From contig CAVRZY010000237.1 in the NCBI GenBank assembly GCA_963725415.1, forward strand, positions 1 through 30,841: DNA of 30,841 nucleotides. Direction: 5' to 3'. Made by a program: the position numbers and the translations under genes. Below, piece by piece: positions 1 to 7,260 of this stretch. The stretch is from CAVRZY01 sp963725415. Its GTDB lineage: Bacteria; Acidobacteriota; Terriglobia; Bryobacterales; Bryobacteraceae. The number at the start of each line of letters is the position of its first letter. The stretch's first letter is position 1. Below the pieces are notes generated by a model, which searched no databases, was not told the DNA's origin, and was given only the letters and a program-made list of their open reading frames with translations.

Positions 1-20
1 CAGGATGCTGAAATAGTAAC
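1..20 (+). repeat. Left terminal inverted repeat of the IS
   Basis: CAGGATGCTGAAATAGTAAC matches the reverse complement of 1309-1328 at 17 of 20 positions. It is the outermost sequence of the window, so a few more bases of the repeat could lie outside. Confidence 0.8.
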
Positions 21-175
21 TGTGACGACGAGGTCTTGCCTTGCAAGTCGTTTTTCAGAGTATTTGCTCCGATAGGAGAGAGCTAGTGGTAAGCGAAAAG
101 GGCCTATTGGGGCCTCATTTTTATCCCGGCGACCCTTTTTGGGCCGTCCGGGCGCACTTCTCCCTCGATACTTCC

Positions 176-1261
176 TCAGGTAACCGCCGCCGCCAAGTTG
201 CGGATGCGGACCAGATTGTAGGCGGCCGCCGCCAGAGTGAACATCCAGCGCACCAACTCCAGTCCCCGATACCGCAGCTTCCTCATTCCTCCCACCGTCT
301 TCATCCACCCGAAGATCTCCTCGACCCGCTTGCGCTTCCGCTGGCTGATGAGGTAGCCGGCCTGCCGGGTGGTGCGAGCATCGATCGCGCTCCTACGATT
401 CTTGTTGTTCTGCGCCACGTGCGGCGTCACCTTCAGGTTCCGGGCCTCGGCTACAAACTCGGCCGTGTCATAGTTCTTATCTGCCCCCAGGGTCACGCGG
501 TGATCGCCGGGAATCGCCTCCGCCATCAGCAGGGCGGCGTCCCGCTCGGCTGTGCCGTTGGCCAGCAGTACTTCCGCGTTGACCACCAGCCCGTGGCGGT
601 TCTCCATCAGCACATGCCCGCTGTAGCTCAGCTTGGCTTCCTTGCCCGCTCCCTTCCGAGCCAGCAAGGCGTCCGGGTCGGTCGTGGAGCAGTGTGTCTG
701 GTTGCTGCGCTTCTCGCCGTGAAAGTCCACCGTGGGATTGCCCGGATCGTCCGCCGGCGGCTGCTCCTCGTGGTCTGCCCGTTTGAAGCTCTTCAGGCTC
801 GCCCAGGCCTCCAGCAGCGTGCCGTCCACCGTAAAATGCTCGTCGGAAACCAGCTCCGAAGCTTTGGCCTCTTGCAGCACCAACTGGAACAAGAGCTTGG
901 CGACATCGGCTTCCAGCAGGCGGTCGCGATTCTTGCTGAAGACCGTTGCGTCCCAGACCGGCTCGTCCATGTTCAATCCCACGAACCAGCGGAACAACAG
1001 GTTATAGTCCAGTTGCTCCATCAGCATCCGCTCGCTGCGGATGGTGTAGAAGATCTGCAGCAGAAGCGCCCGCAGCAGCCTCTCCGGCGGGATCGAGGGC
1101 CGCCCAATCTCGGAATACATGGCCGAGAACTCGGCCGACAATTGGTTGAGAATGCGGTCCGTCATCTGGCGGATCGCCCGCAGCGGGTGGTCCTGGGGAA
1201 CTCGCTGTTCCAGCGAGAGGTAGCTGAACATGGCCGATTGCTGGAGGTCTGTGCCGCGCAT
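176..1261 (-). CDS. IS5-family DDE transposase
   Basis: The 361-residue protein has the N-terminal InsH-type domain (about residues 10-115, with RWFVGLNMDEPVWD and FSKNRDRLL) followed by a DDE catalytic domain. Likely catalytic residues are D146 (FTVDGT), D261 (GADKNYD) and E314 or E315 (EEIFGWMK). It would cut and rejoin DNA at the terminal repeats of the same element. The ATG at 1261 follows an AT-rich promoter so closely that the message is probably almost leaderless. The frame is intact and the gene fills the element, so it may still be active. A long opposite-strand frame over the same bases is a GC-driven shadow. Confidence 0.93.
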   Translation of the reverse strand: MRGTDLQQSAMFSYLSLEQRVPQDHPLRAIRQMTDRILNQLSAEFSAMYSEIGRPSIPPERLLRALLLQIFYTIRSERMLMEQLDYNLLFRWFVGLNMDEPVWDATVFSKNRDRLLEADVAKLLFQLVLQEAKASELVSDEHFTVDGTLLEAWASLKSFKRADHEEQPPADDPGNPTVDFHGEKRSNQTHCSTTDPDALLARKGAGKEAKLSYSGHVLMENRHGLVVNAEVLLANGTAERDAALLMAEAIPGDHRVTLGADKNYDTAEFVAEARNLKVTPHVAQNNKNRRSAIDARTTRQAGYLISQRKRKRVEEIFGWMKTVGGMRKLRYRGLELVRWMFTLAAAAYNLVRIRNLAAAVT

Positions 1262-1272
1262 AGATAAAACAA

Positions 1273-1300
1273 TTATACAACAAAATGTTTTATTCGTAAC
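1273..1300 (-). promoter_or_regulatory. Transposase promoter
   Basis: On the minus strand TTACGA (1300-1295) and TATAAT (1278-1273) are separated by 16 bases. The start codon is only 11 bases past the -10 box, predicting a nearly leaderless transcript. The segment is AT-rich in a GC-rich setting. It also holds an AAAACA/TGTTTT inverted pair that could bind a regulator. Confidence 0.55.
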
Positions 1301-1308
1301 CTCCGAGA

Positions 1309-1328
1309 CTTACTTTTTCAGCACCCTG
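1309..1328 (-). repeat. Right terminal inverted repeat of the IS
   Basis: Read on the minus strand it is CAGGGTGCTGAAAAAGTAAG, pairing with the left end with three mismatches. It lies upstream of the transposase promoter, the usual layout. Confidence 0.82.
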
Positions 1329-1551
1329 CTAGTGAGCCGTTTTCGATCCAGCGGTTCCCCTTTCGTCTTCCACCTCCCCGTGCCCGCCCATCCGGGTCGC
1401 CGTTCGATGCAGGAACCGCCCTGCCGTGGCGGTGGTTGACCAGATCCGGGCCATCCCGAAGGAGCGATTGCGCTCCCGGTTAGGTCGGGCCTCAGCGGCC
1501 GAACTGGAAGCCGTGGCCGAATGTCGGTTGGAACCACCTAACGGGAGCTGA
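1329..1551 (+). pseudogene. mazF-like toxin, 3' remnant cut by the IS
   Basis: The plus-strand frame ending with TGA at 1549-1551 encodes AVVDQIRAIPKERLRSRLGR followed by a short helix. This is the characteristic C-terminus of MazF/PemK mRNA interferases. A second frame just after the IS encodes SGSPFVFHLPVPAHPGR, which resembles the preceding strand of MazF. The two pieces are out of frame around 1390-1430, so the gene is both truncated at 1328 and frameshifted. The 5' half and any mazE antitoxin lie outside the window or are lost. Its tail overlaps the end of higA on the opposite strand by 14 bases. The family call rests on motif recognition only. Confidence 0.6.
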
Positions 1552-1846
1552 CGATTTCAAGCGGCTTGATCTGGTTGTATTCGTTCCGGTTGGTCTCGAA
1601 CGTATCCCAGATGTCCACGGCCTCCTGAAGGCGCAGCCAGAAGGCGGGCGTGGTCTTGAAAACCCGAGCCAGCCGGTGAGCCATATCTGTCGTTACGGGC
1701 CGGTGCTCGTGCAGGATCTCACTGACTGTCCGGCGTGAGACCCCTAGCATCTGGGCAAGCTGCCCTTGCGTGATTCCTGCCTCCGGCAGAATGTCTTCTC
1801 TTAGGATGGCTCCCGGATGAGTGGGTCGCCTCTTTCTGTCGTTCAC
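1538..1846 (-). CDS. higA: HigA-family antitoxin (XRE helix-turn-helix)
   Basis: This 102-residue protein has the VapI/HigA layout: an N-terminal HPGAILREDIL motif, then a helix-turn-helix (about residues 25-60, ITQGQLAQMLGVSRRTVSEI) and the ending TTPAFWLRLQEAVDIW. It should neutralise the upstream HigB toxin and repress the pair's promoter. The start is a GTG at 1846 preceded by GGAGGAGG seven bases upstream, and the gap from higB is 13 bases. The toxin-first gene order is typical of higBA modules. Confidence 0.9.
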   Translation of the reverse strand: MNDRKRRPTHPGAILREDILPEAGITQGQLAQMLGVSRRTVSEILHEHRPVTTDMAHRLARVFKTTPAFWLRLQEAVDIWDTFETNRNEYNQIKPLEIVSSR

Positions 1847-1859
1847 CGTCCTCCTCCTG

Positions 1860-2138
1860 TCAGTGGTAATCCTCGAGATGAAGGTCGAACGCGTCGCCGT
1901 CCCTGAAGGTGAAAGTGATCCTGTAGTTCGCGCTGATTCTGAGGCTCCAGGTGCCCTTCCGGTCGCCCTTCAACGGGTGAAGCTCGAAGCCGGGCAGGTC
2001 CAGGTCTGTGGCCACCGCTGCGGCATCTATGGCGTCCAGTCGCCTGATGATGCGGCTAACCATACGGGCGGGAACACCCCGGTGATCGCCGCTCTCAAAA
2101 AGCAGCTTGAGCCCTTTATGGCGAAAGCTCTTGATCAT
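1860..2138 (-). CDS. higB: HigB-family toxin (RelE-like mRNA interferase)
   Basis: The 92-residue protein belongs to the RelE superfamily HigB/YgiT-type plasmid maintenance toxins. It has MIKSFRHKGLKLLFE at the N-terminus, the LHPLKGDRKGTWSLRISANY core and the RITFTFRDGDAFDLHLEDYH end, with basic residues placed for ribosome-dependent mRNA cleavage. It is the first gene of the pair, directly downstream of an operator palindrome. It is full length and intact. The module sits beside an IS and a broken mazF, so this is a small toxin-antitoxin and mobile-element cluster. Confidence 0.9.
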   Translation of the reverse strand: MIKSFRHKGLKLLFESGDHRGVPARMVSRIIRRLDAIDAAAVATDLDLPGFELHPLKGDRKGTWSLRISANYRITFTFRDGDAFDLHLEDYH

Positions 2139-2147
2139 TCATCACGT

Positions 2148-2175
2148 CACTGTCAGTGTAACGTATAGCGTTACA
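2148..2175 (-). promoter_or_regulatory. higBA operator/promoter palindrome
   Basis: TGTAACG-TATAG-CGTTACA (2157-2175) is a perfect inverted repeat with 7-base arms. It is followed toward the gene by an adjoining CACTG-T-CAGTG palindrome (2148-2158). On the minus strand the first palindrome contains CTATACG, a possible -10 element, about 20-25 bases before the higB start. The placement fits autorepression by HigA. Confidence 0.7.
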
Positions 2176-2262
2176 GAGCGCAACCGTGGCACTGCGGGGA
2201 AAACGCTGCGGCTTGTCCGTCCAACCTATCCACAGCGGTGTGTGCGTGGTTGCGAAGGCGTG

Positions 2263-3096
2263 TCAGCGCGGGGCGGGCCGCAGGATGTCCCCGTAGATCT
2301 CGGGGCGGCGGTGGCGAATGGGGCCCCGGCCGATGCGGTCGTCCAGCTCGATGCGGGCTTTGACGATCTGGTCGCCGTCCCCAGTGTCTTGCGCGATGAC
2401 CTTGCCGCTGGGGTCGATGATCAGGCAGCGCTTGGGGTGAACGAAGGCGACATAGACGCTGTTCTCCAGCGCGCGGGTGCGCATCATGGCGTCGTTCATC
2501 TCGCCGGAGGCGCCCCAGGCGGGGACGAGGATGAGCTGAGCGCCCTTGATGGCCAGGATGCGGGCGGTTTCCGGCAACTGGCGGTCGTAGCAGATCAGGG
2601 CGCCCCAGCGGCCCAGTGCGGTTGCGGCGACGGGGAAATCGGCACCCTTGGCGTTGTAGGGTTCGTCGTCGGCGGTGTGCGCCTTTGAGTAGCGCAGCAG
2701 CACGGCGCCATCGGGGGAGAAGACCGCCACCGAGTTGTACATCTGCTCATCGCGGCGCTCCGCGAACCCCAGGCTGAGGTAGATCTTGAGCTGCCGGGCC
2801 AACTCGCGCACGCGGATCAGCAGGGGCCCGTCGATCGGTTCGCCTACGGCCAGGTACTTTTCTGGCGTGAGATCCTTGTTGGCCTTGACGTTGGCGACAT
2901 ATCCCTCCAAGAAGCCCTCCGGCGTGACGACCAGGTCGGCGCCCTCCGCGGCGGCCTGGCGCGCGTAGCGCTCGAGAGTGGCGAGGTTGGCCTGCTTGTC
3001 CCAGCGCTGGGGCGTGACCCGGAGTCCGGCGAGGGTGAACGAGATACTGGCGGCCAGCGCGGCGTGCGCCGGCAGCATCCCAAGCACAAGTCTCAT
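2263..3096 (-). CDS. Secreted carbon-nitrogen hydrolase (nitrilase superfamily)
   Basis: The 277-residue form starting at ATG 3096 carries the Glu-Lys-Cys triad of the family: E60 (VVTPEGF), K138 (RYSKAH) and C169 (ALICYDRQLPETAR). A short hydrophobic N-terminus (MRLVLGMLPAHAALAA) looks like a signal peptide, suggesting action outside the cytoplasm on an amide or nitrile. The exact substrate cannot be read from sequence. A TTG start 18 bases further upstream would add MKYHVP and weaken the signal. The gene is divergent from the MFS transporter with only six bases between the proposed starts, so each promoter must lie inside the other gene or a start is misplaced. Confidence 0.85.
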   Translation of the reverse strand: MRLVLGMLPAHAALAASISFTLAGLRVTPQRWDKQANLATLERYARQAAAEGADLVVTPEGFLEGYVANVKANKDLTPEKYLAVGEPIDGPLLIRVRELARQLKIYLSLGFAERRDEQMYNSVAVFSPDGAVLLRYSKAHTADDEPYNAKGADFPVAATALGRWGALICYDRQLPETARILAIKGAQLILVPAWGASGEMNDAMMRTRALENSVYVAFVHPKRCLIIDPSGKVIAQDTGDGDQIVKARIELDDRIGRGPIRHRRPEIYGDILRPAPR

Positions 3097-3102
3097 GGGG
3101 AC

Positions 3103-4437
3103 ATGGTACTTCAACAGTGCTACTCTGATGGATTGGCCTCGGACGGCGAACCCAAGCAGAAGACCATTCGCAACCTGCGCTGGTGGATCGGCGGGATGCT
3201 GTTCGCCTCGACGATCATCAACTACATTGACCGGCAGACGCTGAGCTATCTGGCGCCGACGCTGAAGAAGGAATTCTCCTGGAGCAACACGGACTACTCG
3301 CGCATCGTGATCGCGTTCCGGATTGCGTACGCGTTCATGCAGACCGTGGCGGGGCGGGTGCTGGACCGGCTGGGGACACGGCGGGGGCTGTTGCTGACGG
3401 TGAGCTGGTACTCGATCGCGGCGGTGATCACCTCGACGGCGCGCGGGCTCAAAAGCTTCATGTTCTTCCGGTTTCTATCGGGGACGGGAGAAGCGGCCAA
3501 CTGGCCGGGGGCGACTAAGACGGTCTCGGAGTGGTTTCCGAAGTCGGAGCGCGGGTGGGCGGTGGCGCTGTTCGACAGCGGCTCCGCGGTGGGAGGGGCG
3601 ATCGCTCCGTTCACGGCCTTCTGGGTGTATCACCTGTTCGGGAGCTGGCGCCCGGCGTTTCTGGTAACCGCGGTGCTGGGCCTGGCGTGGGTGCTGGTGT
3701 GGAGAAAGTTCTACCATCCCGTAGATGTCCATCCAAAGCTCAGCGCCAAAGAGCGGCAGATGATCCTGGAGGCGCGGAAGGAGGAGCAGCGCACCGAGGT
3801 GCGGGCCATCGCTGGGGAGCAGCAGCAGGCCGCCTCGTGGGGGAAGCTGCTGGGCCTCAGAGAAACCTGGGGCATCATCCTGGGCCGCTCGCTGACCGAC
3901 CCGGTGTGGTTCTTCATCACGGACTGGTTTGCCATCTATCTCACCTCCAAGGGATTCAACCCGGAGAAGGCGCTGCTGGGCTTCTGGGTGCCGTTTCTGG
4001 CCGCGGACCTGGGCAACTTTTTCGGGGGCGGATTGTCGAGTCAACTGATCCGGCGCGGCTGGCCGGTGCTGAAGGCGCGGAAATTCGTGATCTTCATTTG
4101 CGGGTTGGGGATGACGCTGCTGTCGATGGCGGTGTTTGTCTCGAGCCTCCCGCTGATCGTCATGCTGTTTGCCACCTCGACCTTCGCCTACGCGGCCTGG
4201 TCCACAATGGCGCTGTCGCTGCCTTCAGACCTGTATCCGAGCGGGACGGTGGCGTCGGTGAGCGGGCTGAGCGGGACCGGGGCCGGGATTGGAACGATTA
4301 TTTCCAGCTACCTGATCGGCAGGGTCTCGGACAAATTCAAGTCGTTTGACAAGATCCTGATCGCCGCCAGCCTGGTGCCGCTGGCGGCCACAGCGCTTGT
4401 TTTTCTGCTGGTGCGAGAGCGGAAGAAGCGAGAGTAG
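3103..4437 (+). CDS. MFS transporter, hexuronate/organic-anion symporter type
   Basis: This protein of about 444 residues has twelve predicted membrane segments and the anion:cation symporter signature NYIDRQTLSYLAPTLKKEF, followed by DRLGTRRGLLL between helices 2 and 3. The family includes ExuT and related hexuronate, galactonate and glucarate carriers, so uptake of a sugar acid is the best guess. This fits the mannonate-dehydratase-like enzyme and polysaccharide-cleaving protein downstream. The start is uncertain: ATG 3103 has a G-rich run too close to be a good ribosome site, and TTG 3133 is an alternative. The VWFA gene begins 26 bases after the stop and may be co-transcribed. Confidence 0.88.
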   Translation: MVLQQCYSDGLASDGEPKQKTIRNLRWWIGGMLFASTIINYIDRQTLSYLAPTLKKEFSWSNTDYSRIVIAFRIAYAFMQTVAGRVLDRLGTRRGLLLTVSWYSIAAVITSTARGLKSFMFFRFLSGTGEAANWPGATKTVSEWFPKSERGWAVALFDSGSAVGGAIAPFTAFWVYHLFGSWRPAFLVTAVLGLAWVLVWRKFYHPVDVHPKLSAKERQMILEARKEEQRTEVRAIAGEQQQAASWGKLLGLRETWGIILGRSLTDPVWFFITDWFAIYLTSKGFNPEKALLGFWVPFLAADLGNFFGGGLSSQLIRRGWPVLKARKFVIFICGLGMTLLSMAVFVSSLPLIVMLFATSTFAYAAWSTMALSLPSDLYPSGTVASVSGLSGTGAGIGTIISSYLIGRVSDKFKSFDKILIAASLVPLAATALVFLLVRERKKRE

Positions 4438-4463
4438 TCCGGTCCGGCAGGGTTCAACAACAT

Positions 4464-6065
4464 ATGCGGCTACTAATTGCGTGCCTGTGCGCCCTGGGGA
4501 TGGGTGTGGGCGGGCAGGAGCCGCCCGTGCTGCGGGTGACCACGCGCCTGGTGGTGATCAACGTGGTGGTGCACGGCAAGAAGGGCGAGCCGGTGACCGG
4601 CCTCACCAAGGACGACTTCGTGCTGCTGGACCAGGGCCAGCCGCAGAAGATCAGCTTTTTCTCGATGGAGACCAGCGGGCGTTCAGCCGCGTCCGCCAAG
4701 CCGCTGCCGGCGAACTACTTCTCGAACCGACTGGAGGGCCGCCCGGGGACTCCGATTGCGGCCACGGCGGTCCTGTTCGATGGGCTGAACACGCGGTTTG
4801 AGGACCAGGCGTACGCGAGGAGTGAGCTGGTCAAGTTCCTGAAGCAGATCCGGCCGGAGGACCGGGTGGCGCTGTACGCACTGGGCGCCAACTTGCGAGT
4901 CCTGCACGATTTCACCAACGACACCGAATCGCTGCTGCGGGCGCTGGCGCGGCATCGAAGCCACATCCCCACGGAACTGGCGGCCTCGGAGCCGGCCGAG
5001 CCGGACACCGGCAATGAGGAGCTGGACGCCTGGCTAAGCGAGGCGGACCAGCGGATAGCGGAGTCCTACACCATCAACCGGACGCGACAGACGCTGCAAG
5101 CCCTGGAGGCCATCGCACAGCATCTGGCGCGGCTGCCGGGGCGCAAGAACCTGATCTGGATCTCGGCGGGTTTTCCGTTTTCGATCGGCCTGGACAGCTT
5201 CGGCGATTCGTTGAATCCGGCGCGGGAGCAGCGGACCTTTTCGCCGGAACTGGAGCGGGCGGCGCACGCGCTCAACGACGCCAGCCTAGCCATCTACCCG
5301 GTGGACGCGCGGGGGCTGATCGGGATGCCCGCCTTCAGCGCCACGGGACGAAAGGCGCCGGCGCGTAATGCTCCCACCCTGCCCATGTCGATCGTCCGGA
5401 CGCACGAGACCATGGAGGTCATTGCGGAGCGCACCGGCGGCAAAGCTTTTTACGATGTGAACGATCTGAAGGGAGCCATCCGGGAGGCGATCGACGATTC
5501 GCGGGTGACCTACGTCCTGGCCTACTATCCGGCGCACAACACCTGGGACGGCGCATTCCGCGAGGTGAAGGTGCAGGTGAAGCGACGTGGTGTGGACGTG
5601 CGGCACCGGGCCGGTTACTTCGCCTTCCGGGAGCGGCCGGAGACCCCGAAGGAACGGGACACGGCGCTGCGGGAGGCGGCCTGGAGTCCACTGGAGGCAA
5701 CGGGGATCGGTTTGATGGTGCGGGTGGCGCCAGGGACGCCGCCCCAGAGCAGCCAGTGGAGGGTGATCACCGTGGTGGACCCGCGCCACATCAGCCTGGA
5801 GGAGAAGGACGGGCTGTGGCTGGGGACGCTGGATGCGCTGTTTGTGCAGCTTGGGCCGGATGGGCGGAACCTGACCGGAGTGACCCACACGCTGTCCCTG
5901 CGGCTGTCGCGCGATGCCTACCAGCGTACGCTGAAGCAGGGGACCATTCTGGTCAAGCCCCTGGAGATGGCCCCAGGGGCCTCCCAGTTGCGCGTGGTGG
6001 TCCGGGACGCGCGCTCGGGAAACCTGGGCTCGGTGATTGTTCCGCTCAGCCGGGTGGCGAAATAG
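4464..6065 (+). CDS. VWFA-related Acidobacterial secreted protein
   Basis: The 533-residue protein starts with a signal peptide (MRLLIACLCALGMGVGGQ). A beta-rich segment follows (VLRVTTRLVVINVVVHGKKGEPVTGLTKDDFVLLDQG, about 24-60, noted here as its key residues V26-G60). A von Willebrand factor A-like domain spans about residues 95-370. The metal site is degenerate (LFDGLNT in place of DxSxS). The architecture matches the VWFA-related family that is strongly expanded in Acidobacteriota. It is the clearest taxonomic marker in the left half. The role is unknown; exported protein-protein adhesion is inferred. It ends eight bases before the convergent amidohydrolase. Confidence 0.9.
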   Translation: MRLLIACLCALGMGVGGQEPPVLRVTTRLVVINVVVHGKKGEPVTGLTKDDFVLLDQGQPQKISFFSMETSGRSAASAKPLPANYFSNRLEGRPGTPIAATAVLFDGLNTRFEDQAYARSELVKFLKQIRPEDRVALYALGANLRVLHDFTNDTESLLRALARHRSHIPTELAASEPAEPDTGNEELDAWLSEADQRIAESYTINRTRQTLQALEAIAQHLARLPGRKNLIWISAGFPFSIGLDSFGDSLNPAREQRTFSPELERAAHALNDASLAIYPVDARGLIGMPAFSATGRKAPARNAPTLPMSIVRTHETMEVIAERTGGKAFYDVNDLKGAIREAIDDSRVTYVLAYYPAHNTWDGAFREVKVQVKRRGVDVRHRAGYFAFRERPETPKERDTALREAAWSPLEATGIGLMVRVAPGTPPQSSQWRVITVVDPRHISLEEKDGLWLGTLDALFVQLGPDGRNLTGVTHTLSLRLSRDAYQRTLKQGTILVKPLEMAPGASQLRVVVRDARSGNLGSVIVPLSRVAK

Positions 6066-6073
6066 CCGGCGGC

Positions 6074-6940
6074 CTACTTTGGCTGGGCGTTCAGAATGCG
6101 CCACATGGTGCCGGCGAAGATGTTGGCCTGGGATTCTCTCGAGACCCCGCAGGCATCCAGCATCTTACGGTAGCGTTCCAGCGCGCGGTCGAACTCCTCA
6201 ATCTCGCCGTTGAAGACATCGGAGCCGAAAACCACTTTCTCGAAGGCGCTCACGTTGGATTTGGGCGTGTGAGGGCTGGCGATGCTGGACCACCAGAAGA
6301 TGGATTTGAAGAAGGTGTAGTCCTCCTGCTTCTTGATGAGGGTGGAGCCGGAGAGGTCGAAGAAGAGGTTGGGGTTCCAGCGGGCGATTTCGGCGGCGTT
6401 GGCGTATTCGGGATTGCCCAGGTGGGCGCCCAGGATGGTCACTTTGGGGAAGCGCCGGGCGATACCGTCCAGCAGTGTGGGGCGCATGCGATCCACGCTG
6501 GCGTCTTCGGGGACGTCGGGGTTCAAGCGGTTGACGATGCCGCTGTGGAACAGCAGGATCATGCGGTATTTCTCGGCCCGCTCGTAGATGGGCCAATAGC
6601 TGCGGTCGTCGTAGTTCTTCAGCGGCTTGGTGAGTTCGCCCAGACCCCGGAAGCCCGCGGCGTGGAAGCGCTCGACCAACTCCAGCGCCTGGGGATCGTC
6701 CAGACTGATCTCGCCGAGGCCGATCAGGCGATTGGGGTGCTGCGCCATAAATGCCTTGACGCTGGAGAGGTCTTTGGGCGCGGTGATGAGCTGCGCCCTG
6801 CCATCCACGGCCTCCAGCCGGGCAACCAGTTTCTGAAGGAATGCGGGATCGCCGTTGTGGTGAACGTGGGCGTCGATGATCTTGGGAACTGGTGTCTGGG
6901 CCAGCAGCGCCAAGGGGATCAAGAAGATAAGTTTCTTCAT
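6074..6940 (-). CDS. Secreted amidohydrolase-2 family protein
   Basis: The 288-residue protein has a signal peptide (MKKLIFLIPLALLAQ) and an amidohydrolase TIM barrel opening with the HxH metal motif IDAHVHHNGD. Further landmarks are LIGLGEISLDDP, LFHSGIV (barrel histidine), ILGAHLGNPEYAN and VVFGSDVF (the late aspartate). The family includes metal-dependent hydrolases and decarboxylases acting on small cyclic or aromatic acids, and the substrate is not identifiable. The gene converges on the VWFA gene. Upstream lies about 320 bases without a gene, holding short repeats. Confidence 0.85.
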   Translation of the reverse strand: MKKLIFLIPLALLAQTPVPKIIDAHVHHNGDPAFLQKLVARLEAVDGRAQLITAPKDLSSVKAFMAQHPNRLIGLGEISLDDPQALELVERFHAAGFRGLGELTKPLKNYDDRSYWPIYERAEKYRMILLFHSGIVNRLNPDVPEDASVDRMRPTLLDGIARRFPKVTILGAHLGNPEYANAAEIARWNPNLFFDLSGSTLIKKQEDYTFFKSIFWWSSIASPHTPKSNVSAFEKVVFGSDVFNGEIEEFDRALERYRKMLDACGVSRESQANIFAGTMWRILNAQPK

Positions 6941-7047
6941 CGGGGATCATCTTACCACTGACAGGCCCTGGGCCTGCACTACCAAAGCCCGACTTGTTTG
7001 CGGCTCGGGAAGATTCCCCGTGTCTGCCCCGTGTCGGTATCACCCAC

Positions 7048-7182
7048 GAATTGACGACTGAGTCATTCGATATTGATTCATTGATGATTGATTCATTGAC
7101 GATTGCACTGCGGCCTCCGGGTATGCTTCCGGCAATCGTCAATGAGAAAATCGTCAATCGTCAATTCTCGAATCGTCAATTC
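7048..7182. repeat. Inverted array of AATCGTCAAT-type repeats
   Basis: The gene-free stretch 6,941-7,260 holds repeated TTGACGATT and AATCGTCAA units arranged head to head. The core is a perfect 14-base inverted repeat, TCATTGACGATTGC (7093-7106) with GCAATCGTCAATGA (7132-7145), around a 25-base loop. The outer ends (GAATTGACGA at 7048 and TCGTCAATTC at 7173-7182) are also inverted. Degenerate ATTGATTCATTGATG units lie on the left arm. The same unit recurs at 10,269-10,332. No protein is encoded here. The rest of the gap (6,941-7,047 and 7,183-7,260) shows nothing I can name. Confidence 0.8.
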
Positions 7183-7260
7183 CCCCGGCACAGCCGCTCT
7201 GCCCGCACGTGCCCCTAGCTCCGTCGTTCGGTTGCGGCCATGCCGCGCTGTGCTACTGGT

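Larger units (their letters stand above)
1..1328. mobile_element. Complete IS5-family insertion sequence
   Basis: The element is bounded by imperfect terminal inverted repeats (1-20 and 1309-1328, 17 of 20 bases matching) and contains one transposase gene on the minus strand. Its length of about 1.33 kb suits the IS5 family. The window begins exactly at the left repeat, as expected when an assembly breaks at a multicopy insertion sequence, so the left target-site copy cannot be seen. The base after the right repeat begins CTAG, a possible target duplication that cannot be confirmed. The right flank is the 3' remnant of a mazF-like gene, so the element probably landed in that toxin gene. Confidence 0.88.

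Noticed and set aside
41..1267. 408-codon plus-strand frame across the IS
   Set aside because: It is antisense to the clear DDE transposase over its whole length, is rich in residues typical of GC-driven shadow frames and has no recognisable domain.
1310..1537. 75-codon minus-strand frame after the IS
   Set aside because: The opposite strand encodes the recognisable MazF C-terminus; the minus frame has no family features.
3475..4349. Long frames on both strands within the MFS transporter
   Set aside because: They lack family features and overlap a well-supported membrane protein; open frames are expected by chance in GC-rich DNA.
5286..6104. 272-codon minus-strand frame opposite the VWFA gene
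   Set aside because: It is a shadow of the VWFA coding sequence, with His/Pro/Arg-rich composition and no domain.
7048..7182. CRISPR array
   Set aside because: The units are only about 9-11 bases, occur in both orientations and have no regular spacers; no cas gene is in view.
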